NCBI GenBank assembly: GCA_965116465.1
Contig: OZ220687.1
Span: forward strand, 3,410,001 to 3,474,000
Direction of reading: 5' to 3'
Source of the DNA: VXNF01 sp965116465
Lineage (GTDB): Bacteria; Actinomycetota; Acidimicrobiia; Acidimicrobiales; CATQHL01
DNA: 64,000 bases
The translations under genes and the position numbers were made by a program. Within the stretch, counting starts at the first letter, position 1. The number at the start of each line of letters is the position of its first letter. This document shows positions 50,495 through 59,085 of this stretch, in pieces. Under the pieces are notes generated by a model. It had not been told where the DNA came from, ran no database searches, and was given only the letters and a program-made list of their open reading frames with translations.

Positions 50495-50593
50495 GCCACC
50501 AAACGCAAACTGCCAGCGCCGACTTGGGTCTCGTCCGAGGCTCTCCCCGGTGACGGCTGCTAGGCGTTTGGTGGCACAAACACCGAGACCCAA
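50495..50593 (+). ncRNA. Interleaved inverted repeats: possible RNA pseudoknot or attenuator in the IS passenger region
   Basis: Segment A (50495-50506, GCCACCAAACGC) is the exact complement of A' (50564-50575), and segment B (50524-50533, TTGGGTCTCG) of B' (50584-50593). Order A-B-A'-B' means the two stems cannot nest: the RNA would form an H-type pseudoknot with 12- and 10-bp stems, or switch between alternative hairpins. B' ends two bases before the ribosome binding site of the ORF at 50608, so translation control is plausible. No known RNA family recognised. Confidence 0.5.
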
Positions 50594-50607
50594 CCGGGGG
50601 AGCCACC

Positions 50608-50859
50608 ATGCCCTCTACCAAACCCCCAATGACCCGCGCACAAGGCGGATGGCTACTCACTCTCGTCGCCGCAATCCTGATCCTGCTGATCATCCCCGCC
50701 GGCCAGCAATGCAGCGAAGTGTTCGCCACCGACGACGCCGCGCAGCAATGCCGAGACAACGGCGGCCAGGTGGTCGTGCACACATTCTCCGGCCGCGACC
50801 TGTGCGACGCCAACCGCAGCGGCGACTTCGACGACGCCGACTACTTCCTACCCGAATGA
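50608..50859 (+). CDS. Small membrane-anchored or secreted passenger protein of the IS element
   Basis: This 83-residue protein starts at ATG 50608 with GGGGGAG five bases upstream. A transmembrane or uncleaved signal segment covers about residues 14-31 (GWLLTLVAAILILLIIPA). The outer part has three Cys and ends CDANRSGDFDDADYFLPE, whose spaced Asp/Asn residues resemble an EF-hand or dockerin-type calcium loop. It ends one base before the right inverted repeat. I do not recognise a family. Immunity, adhesion or simple hitch-hiking are all possible. Confidence 0.55.
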   Translation: MPSTKPPMTRAQGGWLLTLVAAILILLIIPAGQQCSEVFATDDAAQQCRDNGGQVVVHTFSGRDLCDANRSGDFDDADYFLPE

Positions 50860-50875
50860 CCTTTGTAAACAGGCC
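50860..50875 (-). repeat. IS right terminal inverted repeat
   Basis: CCTTTGTAAACAGGCC, reverse complement of the left end, followed by the CTAG duplicate at 50876-50879. Confidence 0.93.
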
Positions 50876-51340
50876 CTAGGCGGGAACTGCGTGGAAGCTG
50901 GCGGCGATGAGGAGAGCGGCCAGGGCCGACAGCGACGCGACGCTGGCGAACAGGGCCCGCTCGGGCGCCCGCTGCGCCCTGCCGTGCAACCAGGCGCCCA
51001 CTCCGGAGGCGGCAACGAGGGCGATCTTCACGAAGAACAGCGTCTTCCAGAGGCCGGTGCTGGTTGCCCACTCGTCGTTGGCGACGACCTCGCCGAGGCT
51101 CCAGAGGCCGGTGATGATGGCCAGGGCGAAGAACGGCCAGGAGATCCGTCCGAAGCGGTGCGCCGCCTTCTGCGTGACGCTCTTCTCCCCCTCGGGAACG
51201 GGGCCGGCCGAACGGTCGATCCTGCGCAGCAACGGGACCAGCCCCGCCACGACGATTTGCCCGCCGACCCAGACCGAGACGCTCAGAATGTGCAGGAAGC
51301 TGCGCAGCGCATCCAGGTCGAGCGAAAAGTCTCTGATCAT
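50876..51340 (-). CDS. CopD-like integral membrane protein
   Basis: This 154-residue protein has four hydrophobic segments: LRSFLHILSVSVWVGGQIVVAG near residue 12, ISWPFFALAIITGLW near 66, TLFFVKIALVAASGVGAWLHG near 98 and SVASLSALAALLIAASF near 130. The LHILSVSVWVGG start with its His and the overall topology resemble CopD/copper-export-type or related four-helix membrane proteins. Its stop codon TAG is provided by the CTAG target duplication at the IS right end, so the insertion left the gene intact. Function in copper handling is unproven. Confidence 0.65.
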   Translation of the reverse strand: MIRDFSLDLDALRSFLHILSVSVWVGGQIVVAGLVPLLRRIDRSAGPVPEGEKSVTQKAAHRFGRISWPFFALAIITGLWSLGEVVANDEWATSTGLWKTLFFVKIALVAASGVGAWLHGRAQRAPERALFASVASLSALAALLIAASFHAVPA

Positions 51341-51410
51341 CGTGTCCCTCCCCGATCCGTGCGGGATTCCCGTCGGAGGGACCCTATAGGCGAGATGGCC
51401 GGTCGCCGCT

Positions 51411-54400
51411 TCAGCTTCGCTCGGGGAGCATGGCGGTGATCTCGGCGGGAGGCCCCCAGTCGTCGTTGGCGGTGCTGTCGTCGCCGTCGTCGAGGCCGTT
51501 GCGGGCCACCACCCGCACGTGGTAGGTGATTCCTCGCCCGCCAGGCCGGAATGAGGTGCTGAGAGTGGCGGACGCCGGGACGTCTTGCTGCCGGGACGGG
51601 TCGTAGCCGGCGTCGTCGGGGCCCTTCCATTGGACGGTGTAGCCGGCGATGGTGCGGCCCCCGTCGGTGTCGGGCGCCTCCCAGGTCACCGTGATGTCGA
51701 GTTGGTCGGCGGTGGCGCGGAGGTTGCGGGGCGCGCCGGGCAGGCAGCCGCCGTCGCGCCACGGGTTGCGCAGCGCGTCCTTCTCGTCCTGCGGGGTCTC
51801 GGACTCCAGAGCCTCACCGACCTGTGTCTCGGAGCAGTACCCGCCGAAGGAGTCGCGCAACTGGTAGGCGACCGCCCAACGGTCGAATGTCCTGGTGACC
51901 CGTTTGACGTCGCTCCACAGCGCTTCGAGGTCCAACTCCCCGTCGACGGTGTAGGTGTCGGCGAACCAGGCCGGCGTCTCACCGCCCAGAGCCGTCCTGA
52001 CGACCGCCTGGGCGTCGGCGAGGGTGATGCTCACGGTCTTCTGACACTGGTCCCTGGTCCAGTAGTTGATGTCCGACGTGGCCACGAGAGTCTCCAATGC
52101 CCCGGCGAACAGCTCCGCCGGCTTGCAGAGCGCGCGAGCTCGCGGTTCCACGTGCTTGTGGAGGTAGAGCATGACGACGGCGATCGGCTCGGGATTCTCG
52201 GGAGCGTCGGTCAGCGTGTAGGCGTAGGCGAGTGCGCGGGTCACGAGCCCGGCGTGGTGGACGGCGGCGGGCGAGACGTAGAGGATGTCGATGCCGGGCA
52301 CCCTCAGTGGGCGCGTCGGGGCGCTCGGCGGTGGGAAGTTCGAGTTGAAGTTCGCGGTCAGAAGTTCGGAGACGTAGCCGCAGTCCTCGCACGCGACGGG
52401 CAGTCTGTTGCGGTCGTCGAGGTAGTCCCAGGTTGTCTGGAGCCAGGGGTAGTCCTCGCCGTGTGCCTCGATGAGTTCGGCGATGAATTCCCGTAGTTGG
52501 TGGGTGCCGCTGCGGGGGGTGGCGACGATGGGGTCGGAGAACGCGCCGGTGCCGGCGGCGCTGGTTGCGGCGACTCTGATCGCGTAGTCCTGGTCGTTGG
52601 TGAGTCCGCTGATGAGGTGTGGGGGGGAGGTGACGGTGGTGGCGGTCCAGGCGATCTGGCCGATCCGGCGCCATTGCAGCAGGTAGGCGGTGACGGGGTC
52701 TTGGCCCGCGTCGCTGGGCGGTGACCATTGCACTTGGAGCTTGTTGCCTCTGCCTGGTTCGATCTGCGCGCTGAGTCCGGTGGGCGGGCCGGGCGCTCGG
52801 GCCGGCGTCGCGGTGGCCGGCGATGTGTGGGGGCCGGTGCCGATGGCGTTGACGGCGGCCACCCGCACCTGATGCGCGATCCCGTTGGTGAGGTTGCTGA
52901 TCTCATGTGTCAGGGCCGTGACGGTGGCGGTGTCCCAGTCGGTTGCGGTGGCCTGTTTCCATTGCACCTCGTAGCCGGTTATGGGGGTGCCTCCGGTGTC
53001 GGTCGGCGCCGACCAGGCCGCTGACAGGGTGCCCCCTTGCACCGCGGCCTGCACGTCCAGGCCCGTGGGCCGTCCCGGCCGGCCGATGAGGCTGATCACC
53101 ACCGCGGTCGCGGCCGTGGCGCCGTTGCCGTCGTCGGCCTGCACCGCCAGGGCGTCGGTCGCCGATCGCCCGCGGTCCAGGGCGGCCGCCACGGTGATGG
53201 CGCCGGTGGCGCCGTCGATGGCGAAGCCGCCACCGCGGTTGCCCGCCTCGATGGTGTAGGTGAGGGTGTCGCCGTCGGCGTCGCTGGCCGACACGTCGCC
53301 CACCGCGAATCCCACGGCCGCGTCCTCCAGGACCGAGAACTCGTAGGCGGACCTGTGGAAGGCGGGCGCGTTGTTGGCCTCGGGTTCGGCGACCGGGTCG
53401 ATGGGATCGGGCACGGGCACGCCGGTGAAGTCCCAGTTCCCGTTGTAGAGGATGCCGTACTGGGACCACCCGGATGCCCCTCCGGTGTTCGTCGCACGCA
53501 CTTCGAAGGCGTAGAAGGTCATGTCCGGGGACAGGTTGCGGGCCACCGCGCGCGACCCGTCGAAGGCGATCGTGATGCCCGCTCCGGGCAGTTCGACGTA
53601 GGACCCGCTGGGTTTCCAGAAGCGCACCTCGTAGTGCTGCGCGTCGTCGACGTCGTCCCAGTCGATTTCGAAGATGCCCGTGTGCAGCGCACGGATGACC
53701 GGCGCCGCCGGCGTGTCCGGCGCGGCAGGTCGCTCGATGAGACCGATCAACACTGCGGTCCTGGCTGTGCCGCCGTTGCCGTCGTCGGCCCGCACGGCCA
53801 GGGCGTAGACCGACGCCTTCTCGTAGTCCAGGGCGGCCCTGACCGTGATGGCCCCGGTGGCGCCGTCGATGGCGAAGCGGCGGTCGCCGTTGCCCGCCTC
53901 GATGCTGTAAATGAGGGCGTCGGCGTCGGGGTCGGTGGCCGAGACGCGGCCCATCTCGACGCCGGAGGCGGCGTCCTCGGCGACCGAGAAGACATACGAG
54001 GCACTGTCGAACTCGGGCGCGTCATTCTCGGCGACGTCGGTCACGGCGACGTCGACCGCGGTCCTGGCCGTGCCGCCGTCGCCGTCGTCGGCCTGTATGA
54101 CCAGGGTGTAGGCCGGTGTCGTCTCGTGGTCCAGGGCGGCCGCCACCGTGATGGCCCCGGTGGCGTCGATGGCGAAGCGGCCGTCGCCGTTGCCCGCCTC
54201 GATGGTGATGGTCAGGGTGTCGCCGTTGGGGTCGGTGGCCGACACGCGGCCCACCTCGACGCCGGAGGCGGCGTCCTCGGCGACGGAGAAGAGATGGGAG
54301 GCGCCCGCGAACTCGGGCGGTTCGTTCTCGGCGACGTCGGTCACGGTGACGTCGACCGCGGTGCCGGCCGTGCCGCCGTTGCCGTCGTCGGCGATCACCG

Positions 54401-56039
54401 CCAGGGCGTAGGTCGGCGTCGTCTCGTGGTCCAGGGCGGCCGCCACCGTGATGGCGCCGCTGGCGTCGATGGCGAAGCGACCGCTGTTGCCCGCCTCGAT
54501 GGTGAAGGTCAGGGTGTCGCCGTTGGCGCCGGTGGCTGACACGCGGCCCACCTCGACGCCGATGGCGGCGTCCTCGGCGATCGAGAAGAGATATGAGGCG
54601 CTGTCGAACAGCACCGCGATGTCGCAGTCCGTCGTGTCGCGTGTCGCCTCCTCGGAGGCATCGCCCCAGTCCGCGACGTGGGTCGCGCCGTTCCCGTAGG
54701 CGCTCACCCTGAAGTGGTAGCTCGTGCCGCAGGCCAGATCCGGTGCCGTGTGCGACGTCCCGCCCACGGTGTCGCTGGCCGTCGTCCAGTCCGTTTCGGT
54801 GTCGCTGCGATACTCCACCCGGTACCTGGCTGCGCCGGGCACGGCGTCCCAACTCAGGGCCACCGCCGTCCAGGAGGATGCCCCGGCGCTCAAACCCGCC
54901 GGCGCCCCGGGCGGCGCCGGAACCAGGCCGAGGTACAGGTGGTAGCCGTCGGGTCCGTCCTCCATCGCCTCCACCCTGAGGTAGTAGGTCCCCGGCTCGA
55001 GGGTCCTCCTCGCAGGGTTCTCGCCCGCCGGCGCTGACACGATCATCGGATCGCCCCCGGCGTCCTCCAAACTCACGCCGCGTTCGGCCCTCACGTCGTA
55101 CTCGCCGCGAGTCAGCCACACCTCGAAGGTCAGCTCGTAGCGGGCGGTCGTCGTGAACACGTAGTAGTCCACCGCGTCGCCGGCGCGCCGGTGCAGGGAA
55201 TCCCTGTAGCGCGCGAAGCCGGAGCCCCCACTGTCGGCCTCCAGGTCCAGCACCGTCGCCCCCTCGCGGCTCCCGTCGGGGTCCGCGGGCAGCGGGGCGG
55301 TCGTGACCGACACCTTCTCGCTGCGGTGACGCCGCTCGCCCATTGTCGCCTCGATGTGATACTCGTAGGCAAGGCCGGGGGACACGTCCCCATCGCTGAA
55401 GCTGTAGCCCGTGACGCCCCGCCGCCAGGTCACTTCGCCCACCTGCTTCGCCCGCCAGCCGTTCCTCGCGCGCATCACGAACAGCGAAGCCGTGCCCGCC
55501 AGCCACGCCGGCTGCTCGGGGACCGTCCAACTCAGGCTCACCGCGTCGTGGGTTGCCGTGGCGCTCAGACCCGTCGGCGCCGCCGGCGACTCCGACTCGG
55601 TGGTCACGGTCAACTCCGCAGAGGAGACGTCCCCCGCCGTGGTCTCCAGCCTGACCCGGAAGCGATAGCCCGTGCCGGCACTCAGCCCCCGCACTGTCCC
55701 CGTCCAGGCGGAGACAACGGTGCTGTCCAGGTCGCTCTCGATCCAGTCCGAGTGGTCGAACTCCCCCTCACCGGTCGCCCACTCCAGATACATCTCCCCC
55801 ACATAGACGCCGGCCGGCTGCGCCGGCACCTCCCAGGAAACGCGCACCGTCCGATCCGTCGCCACCCCCACCAGATCGACAGGCGGGCTCGCGCTCAGCC
55901 CCGCCGCGGCCGGCGGCCCCTCGTCGCTGCTCTGGGCGCCCGCCGGCGGCGCCGACACCAGCGCCGCCCCGAGCACGGCCACGCCCAGGGCCGCCAGACG
56001 CACCGCACCGAAGATGCTCCGTCGTCGACTGCGAATCAT
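51411..56039 (-). CDS. Large secreted multidomain protein with fibronectin type III and cadherin-like repeats
   Basis: This 1542-residue protein has a Sec signal ending near residue 35 (SAPPAGAQ). Approximate order: Fn3 (36-130), Fn3 (135-225), pre-peptidase-C-like domain (250-370), Fn3 (371-465), three cadherin-like repeats (470-768) with FSVAEDAASGVEVGRVSATD and calcium-type DxNDxP-like junctions such as AENEPPEF, Fn3-like (768-880), a fourth cadherin repeat (880-985), and two Fn3 (985-1172). An unrecognised globular domain follows (1175-1435), with CEDCG and several other Cys, and then a last Fn3. No C-terminal anchor. ATG 56039 has a G-rich ribosome site and leaves a normal signal peptide; an upstream start at 56072 is less likely. 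Adhesion or host/cell contact is the inferred role. Confidence 0.85.
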   Translation of the reverse strand: MIRSRRRSIFGAVRLAALGVAVLGAALVSAPPAGAQSSDEGPPAAAGLSASPPVDLVGVATDRTVRVSWEVPAQPAGVYVGEMYLEWATGEGEFDHSDWIESDLDSTVVSAWTGTVRGLSAGTGYRFRVRLETTAGDVSSAELTVTTESESPAAPTGLSATATHDAVSLSWTVPEQPAWLAGTASLFVMRARNGWRAKQVGEVTWRRGVTGYSFSDGDVSPGLAYEYHIEATMGERRHRSEKVSVTTAPLPADPDGSREGATVLDLEADSGGSGFARYRDSLHRRAGDAVDYYVFTTTARYELTFEVWLTRGEYDVRAERGVSLEDAGGDPMIVSAPAGENPARRTLEPGTYYLRVEAMEDGPDGYHLYLGLVPAPPGAPAGLSAGASSWTAVALSWDAVPGAARYRVEYRSDTETDWTTASDTVGGTSHTAPDLACGTSYHFRVSAYGNGATHVADWGDASEEATRDTTDCDIAVLFDSASYLFSIAEDAAIGVEVGRVSATGANGDTLTFTIEAGNSGRFAIDASGAITVAAALDHETTPTYALAVIADDGNGGTAGTAVDVTVTDVAENEPPEFAGASHLFSVAEDAASGVEVGRVSATDPNGDTLTITIEAGNGDGRFAIDATGAITVAAALDHETTPAYTLVIQADDGDGGTARTAVDVAVTDVAENDAPEFDSASYVFSVAEDAASGVEMGRVSATDPDADALIYSIEAGNGDRRFAIDGATGAITVRAALDYEKASVYALAVRADDGNGGTARTAVLIGLIERPAAPDTPAAPVIRALHTGIFEIDWDDVDDAQHYEVRFWKPSGSYVELPGAGITIAFDGSRAVARNLSPDMTFYAFEVRATNTGGASGWSQYGILYNGNWDFTGVPVPDPIDPVAEPEANNAPAFHRSAYEFSVLEDAAVGFAVGDVSASDADGDTLTYTIEAGNRGGGFAIDGATGAITVAAALDRGRSATDALAVQADDGNGATAATAVVISLIGRPGRPTGLDVQAAVQGGTLSAAWSAPTDTGGTPITGYEVQWKQATATDWDTATVTALTHEISNLTNGIAHQVRVAAVNAIGTGPHTSPATATPARAPGPPTGLSAQIEPGRGNKLQVQWSPPSDAGQDPVTAYLLQWRRIGQIAWTATTVTSPPHLISGLTNDQDYAIRVAATSAAGTGAFSDPIVATPRSGTHQLREFIAELIEAHGEDYPWLQTTWDYLDDRNRLPVACEDCGYVSELLTANFNSNFPPPSAPTRPLRVPGIDILYVSPAAVHHAGLVTRALAYAYTLTDAPENPEPIAVVMLYLHKHVEPRARALCKPAELFAGALETLVATSDINYWTRDQCQKTVSITLADAQAVVRTALGGETPAWFADTYTVDGELDLEALWSDVKRVTRTFDRWAVAYQLRDSFGGYCSETQVGEALESETPQDEKDALRNPWRDGGCLPGAPRNLRATADQLDITVTWEAPDTDGGRTIAGYTVQWKGPDDAGYDPSRQQDVPASATLSTSFRPGGRGITYHVRVVARNGLDDGDDSTANDDWGPPAEITAMLPERS

Positions 56040-56358
56040 CGCTGCACCCCCCCCGTCGGCAACTGCGATCACGCGATCGAGATATCCCCTGGTTGCCTGC
56101 CGATGAACCCCCGCCGATGAACCTTCTCGGATTCACGCAGGCTCAGGCATGCAGTGTTGCACATAGTCTGGAACCATGATAGTGCGATATCCATATCACG
56201 ATGGTGGAAACTACGCGGACCGCCTTGTGGAGTGATGAGAGGGATTGGGACCCCGGTGGGAGCGAGCGGTGGGCCGGGTAGGGCTCGGCGGCTCGGGGAC
56301 GGATCCAAGGTCGATCCGGCGGCGTGCGAGTGCCGTGCCGATAGGGGAGACTGGTGCC

Positions 56359-57093
56359 ATGAGCTTCGACAAGGACGCATATGTCGCCGTCGTGGCCCGC
56401 GAGGGCGCCGCGGTCGGTGCGGTCGCCGCTACCGGTGATCTGGACGCAGTTGTTCCGAGCTGTCCCCGCTGGAGCCTGCAGAAGCTGGTGGGTCACCTGG
56501 GCTGGGTCTACAACTGGGTCAGCGAGCACATCGAAGCGCGTGCTGCCACGATGTTGAACCGGGACGACGTCCCGCGCCCGCCCAGGGATGAGGCGGTCGT
56601 CGACTGGTACGCCGAGGCCCACGCCCGCGTGCTGGCGGCGCTGCGAGACGTCGATCCAGCCGAAGAGGTGTGGGGCTGGGCCGGGATCAACACGGGCGCG
56701 TTCTGGCACCAGCGCCTGGCGCAGGAGAGCCTCATCCATCGCTGGGACGCCGAGAACGCGGTGGGGGAGCCCGGTGGTCTCGACAGCGACCTGGCGGCCG
56801 ACGGCGTGGACGAGTTGGTGGAGGTCATCTGGCCGTTCCAGATCGCGCACGCCACCGACCCGCTGCCGGAGGGCACGTTGCACCTGCATCGCACCGACGG
56901 CGAGGGCGAGTGGCTGTGCCGGATCTCCGGGGGCCGCCTCGAGGCCGAGCGGATCCATTCCCGCGGCGATGTGGCCGTGCGCGGGAGCGGCGAGCAACTC
57001 GACCTGGTGCTCTGGCGGCGCATCGACCCCGGCGACGTCGAGGTGTTCGGCGACGCCGGCGTGTTGGCCGCCTGGACGGCCCTGGGTCGCTGA
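56359..57093 (+). CDS. Maleylpyruvate isomerase/DinB-like family protein (TIGR03083 type)
   Basis: This 244-residue protein has an N-terminal helical bundle (1-145) with CPRWSLQKLVGHLGWVYNW near residue 36 and WHQRLAQESLIHRWDAENAVG near 117, where His, Glu and His form the expected metal site. A small C-terminal domain follows (about 160-244, LHLHRTDGEGEW, VRGSGEQLDLVLWRR). Actinobacterial relatives include mycothiol-dependent maleylpyruvate isomerase and many uncharacterised thiol-linked proteins. AGGGGAG precedes the ATG. No aromatic-degradation genes are nearby, so the specific reaction is unknown. Confidence 0.85.
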   Translation: MSFDKDAYVAVVAREGAAVGAVAATGDLDAVVPSCPRWSLQKLVGHLGWVYNWVSEHIEARAATMLNRDDVPRPPRDEAVVDWYAEAHARVLAALRDVDPAEEVWGWAGINTGAFWHQRLAQESLIHRWDAENAVGEPGGLDSDLAADGVDELVEVIWPFQIAHATDPLPEGTLHLHRTDGEGEWLCRISGGRLEAERIHSRGDVAVRGSGEQLDLVLWRRIDPGDVEVFGDAGVLAAWTALGR

Positions 57094-57142
57094 GTCGGCG
57101 GACGGTCGGGTCCGCCGGCCCGGCTGAGAAGGTCGCTGCCGG

Positions 57143-57949
57143 ATGACAGCCGGCGAGCCGGAGCCGCGCGGCAGACCCGGGCCCGAGGATCCGGAGGTCG
57201 AGACGGCCGCCGGCGAGTGGGCGCCGGACGAGGACGGCGACGCGTTCGTCCCGCCCTGGTGGGTCGGCTACGACACCCTGCTCGCCGTCGTGGCGTTCGT
57301 GGTGCTGTTCCGCTTCTGGGGTCTGGGCCCCGCCATCGGCGCCATCACGGTCGTCTCGGTGCTGTCGGGCTTCCTGCGGGTGCGCCACGGCGTCGGGGTG
57401 GGCAAGCTGCTGCCGCTGGTGACGGTGTGCGTCATCGTTCGGGGCGTCGTCGGGATCATCACCGACGACGACGACATCTACTTCGGAATCGGCATCGGCT
57501 ACAAGTTCGCCATCGCCGCGGCGATCGTTCTCTGGGGATCGCCGCGGCTGAGGCGCAACCCCGCCGTGGAGTTCGTGGCGCGCATCCTGCGGCTCTCGGC
57601 GGCGCTGAAGCGCAATCCCGCCGCGGAGCTCGTGGCGCGCACGCTGGGCCTCCCGTCCGCGATCCGGTCCCACGGGGCGTACCTCTCGGCCGTGGACCGC
57701 ATCGTGGTGGCGTTCGGCGTGCTGCTGGGGTTGGCGGCCGGCTTCGACATCTGGTTCCTGGGCGTCACCGACCCCGACCAGTACGTGCTGTTCCGCTACC
57801 TCATCAACTGGCCGTTGTACGTGGCCTTCACGGCGCTCAGCCTGACGTTCCTGTCCCGGCGCCTCGGCGGGATCCCCGGCTTCCCGGGGATCATGAACCT
57901 GCTGGAGCAGCAGGCCGAGGCGCGCACCGCCGCCCGCAAACGGCGCTAG
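57143..57949 (+). CDS. DUF3159-like integral membrane protein
   Basis: This 268-residue protein has an acidic N-terminal tail of about 38 residues (VETAAGEWAPDEDGD) and six or so hydrophobic segments (YDTLLAVVAFVVLFRFWG, VSVLSGFLRVRHGVG, IGYKFAIAAAIVLWG, VDRIVVAFGVLLGLAAGFDIWFLG, LYVAFTALSLTFLSRR). The layout and Arg-rich end resemble the actinobacterial DUF3159 family, whose function is unknown. A near repeat RRNPAVEFVARIL / KRNPAAELVARTL occurs near residues 138 and 155. ATG 57143 follows GAGAAGG. Confidence 0.6.
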   Translation: MTAGEPEPRGRPGPEDPEVETAAGEWAPDEDGDAFVPPWWVGYDTLLAVVAFVVLFRFWGLGPAIGAITVVSVLSGFLRVRHGVGVGKLLPLVTVCVIVRGVVGIITDDDDIYFGIGIGYKFAIAAAIVLWGSPRLRRNPAVEFVARILRLSAALKRNPAAELVARTLGLPSAIRSHGAYLSAVDRIVVAFGVLLGLAAGFDIWFLGVTDPDQYVLFRYLINWPLYVAFTALSLTFLSRRLGGIPGFPGIMNLLEQQAEARTAARKRR

Positions 57950-58067
57950 CGGTACGCAGCCACCGACGAGGGCGAGAGGCTCGGCCGCGCGCTCTGAGCC
58001 CGCATTCGCCGGGGCCGGCCGCGTCGGTGGAGGGAGCAGGTTGCCTGTCGCGCGCGGCGGGGTCGGG

Positions 58068-58859
58068 TCAGTTCTTGTTGCAGGACCTGATGATGGCGCA
58101 CTTCGCGCACGCGTCGGGCATGAGGGATGCTGCCACCTGTGTGCACGCGCACTGCCGTTGCGGTTCGGGGTCAGGGTCGAGGGGATCAGGGGGTGGAAGC
58201 GGCCTGGGCTTCGGCAGGGGCGGTGGCCCGGTGATCCGCAAGTTGACAGTTTGGTTAAGAGTCCACGTAGTAGACGTGGACCATATGAACACCCGTCCAG
58301 TCTGTTGGCTGTCGTCAGCAAAGGCGTAACGCGTGCCATCAACATCGAACGTCAGTTGCTTGGACAAGAATGGGGTGGTACTCGAGAACTCTATCCGTAT
58401 CGTGCCGGCCCTTATGCTGACGTTCTTGATGGTGTAGGTGGTGGCATCGTAGGTGACGTCGTCGTCGGTCAGGGTGGCGCTGGTGCTGCACTTAGGCTCA
58501 GTAGCGAAGGCGGTGTTGGAGCAGCCGTACCAACCGGTACCGGGGACGATTTCCTTGACGGTGAGGGTCGCGGACCAGTACTCGTAGTCGGTGGTCTGGG
58601 CCTGTGCGGGCCGGCTGTCGAGGAGGACCACCCCGACGGCGGCCACCAGCGCCACCGCCAGGAGAGGTACCCAGGTGGCTAAGCGTGACGACCGGGGGGG
58701 GGTGTCGGTGCGAGCGCGGGGCCGGCGGCGGAGGCGGGAGTGTGCGCGGCGCGCGTCGATCCACGCCGCCACCCGCCGAATGCCGAGAATCTCCTCGTCG
58801 CCATACCGATCCCCTTTCCTGGAGCGCCAGCCCCCGTATCGTAGCCGCTGCGTGAGCAT
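58068..58859 (-). CDS. Exported protein with beta-rich domain, Pro-rich linker and Cys-rich C-terminus
   Basis: This 263-residue protein has a basic N-terminus of about 60 residues (RRAHSRLRRRPRARTDTP), followed by a hydrophobic signal/anchor (TWVPLLAVALVAAVGVVLL) and QAQ cleavage site near 88. A beta-rich domain of about 120 residues begins YWSATLTVKE and has a GWYGC...KCS Cys pair. A Pro/Asp linker follows, then a 28-residue tail with five Cys (CACTQ, CAKC, RSC). The ATLTV-type domain resembles repeats seen in bacterial surface proteins. Function unknown. The unusually long basic leader may mean that translation starts further downstream. Confidence 0.6.
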   Translation of the reverse strand: MLTQRLRYGGWRSRKGDRYGDEEILGIRRVAAWIDARRAHSRLRRRPRARTDTPPRSSRLATWVPLLAVALVAAVGVVLLDSRPAQAQTTDYEYWSATLTVKEIVPGTGWYGCSNTAFATEPKCSTSATLTDDDVTYDATTYTIKNVSIRAGTIRIEFSSTTPFLSKQLTFDVDGTRYAFADDSQQTGRVFIWSTSTTWTLNQTVNLRITGPPPLPKPRPLPPPDPLDPDPEPQRQCACTQVAASLMPDACAKCAIIRSCNKN

Positions 58860-59085
58860 AGGTGCACAATCTTGAGCACATTATGGGGAGTCCCACATCG
58901 CGCATGCGGAAGGAGACTCCCTCGGCCCGGGCCCGGCTTGGAGCCGACGTCGCGGAACGCGGCGGCCCGACGGTCCGGGGCCACCACGCACCGGCGGGCG
59001 CCCGATAGCCTCAACCCCTGATCGGGGTGGCCGCCGCCGGTCGGGGGTGCTCCAGCTTGCAGGCACGAGTGATTACGGGATTCGA
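58860..59085. promoter_or_regulatory. 226-bp divergent spacer between the exported Cys-rich protein and the ABC exporter operon
   Basis: No gene or strong dyad is visible. The segment near 59065-59085 is less GC-rich and probably contains the promoter of the ABC ATPase gene. Confidence 0.4.

Larger units (their letters stand above)
49320..50875 (+). mobile_element. Complete IS5-family (IS427-like) insertion sequence with passenger DNA
   Basis: The 1556-bp element is bounded by perfect 16-bp inverted repeats GGCCTGTTTACAAAGG (49320-49335) and its complement (50860-50875). Directly outside are CTAG duplicates (49316-49319 and 50876-50879), the target type used by IS5 relatives. It carries a two-frame DDE transposase ending at 50170 and then about 690 bp of extra DNA, whereas simple relatives are usually about 0.8-1.1 kb. 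The extra DNA holds a hairpin, two small ORFs and interleaved inverted repeats. Intact ends and target duplication suggest recent insertion. Confidence 0.93.

Noticed and set aside
50269..50508. Minus-strand frame in the IS passenger region
   Set aside because: Pro/Arg/His-rich shadow without ribosome site; the plus-strand ORF at 50260 has a strong AAAGGAG.
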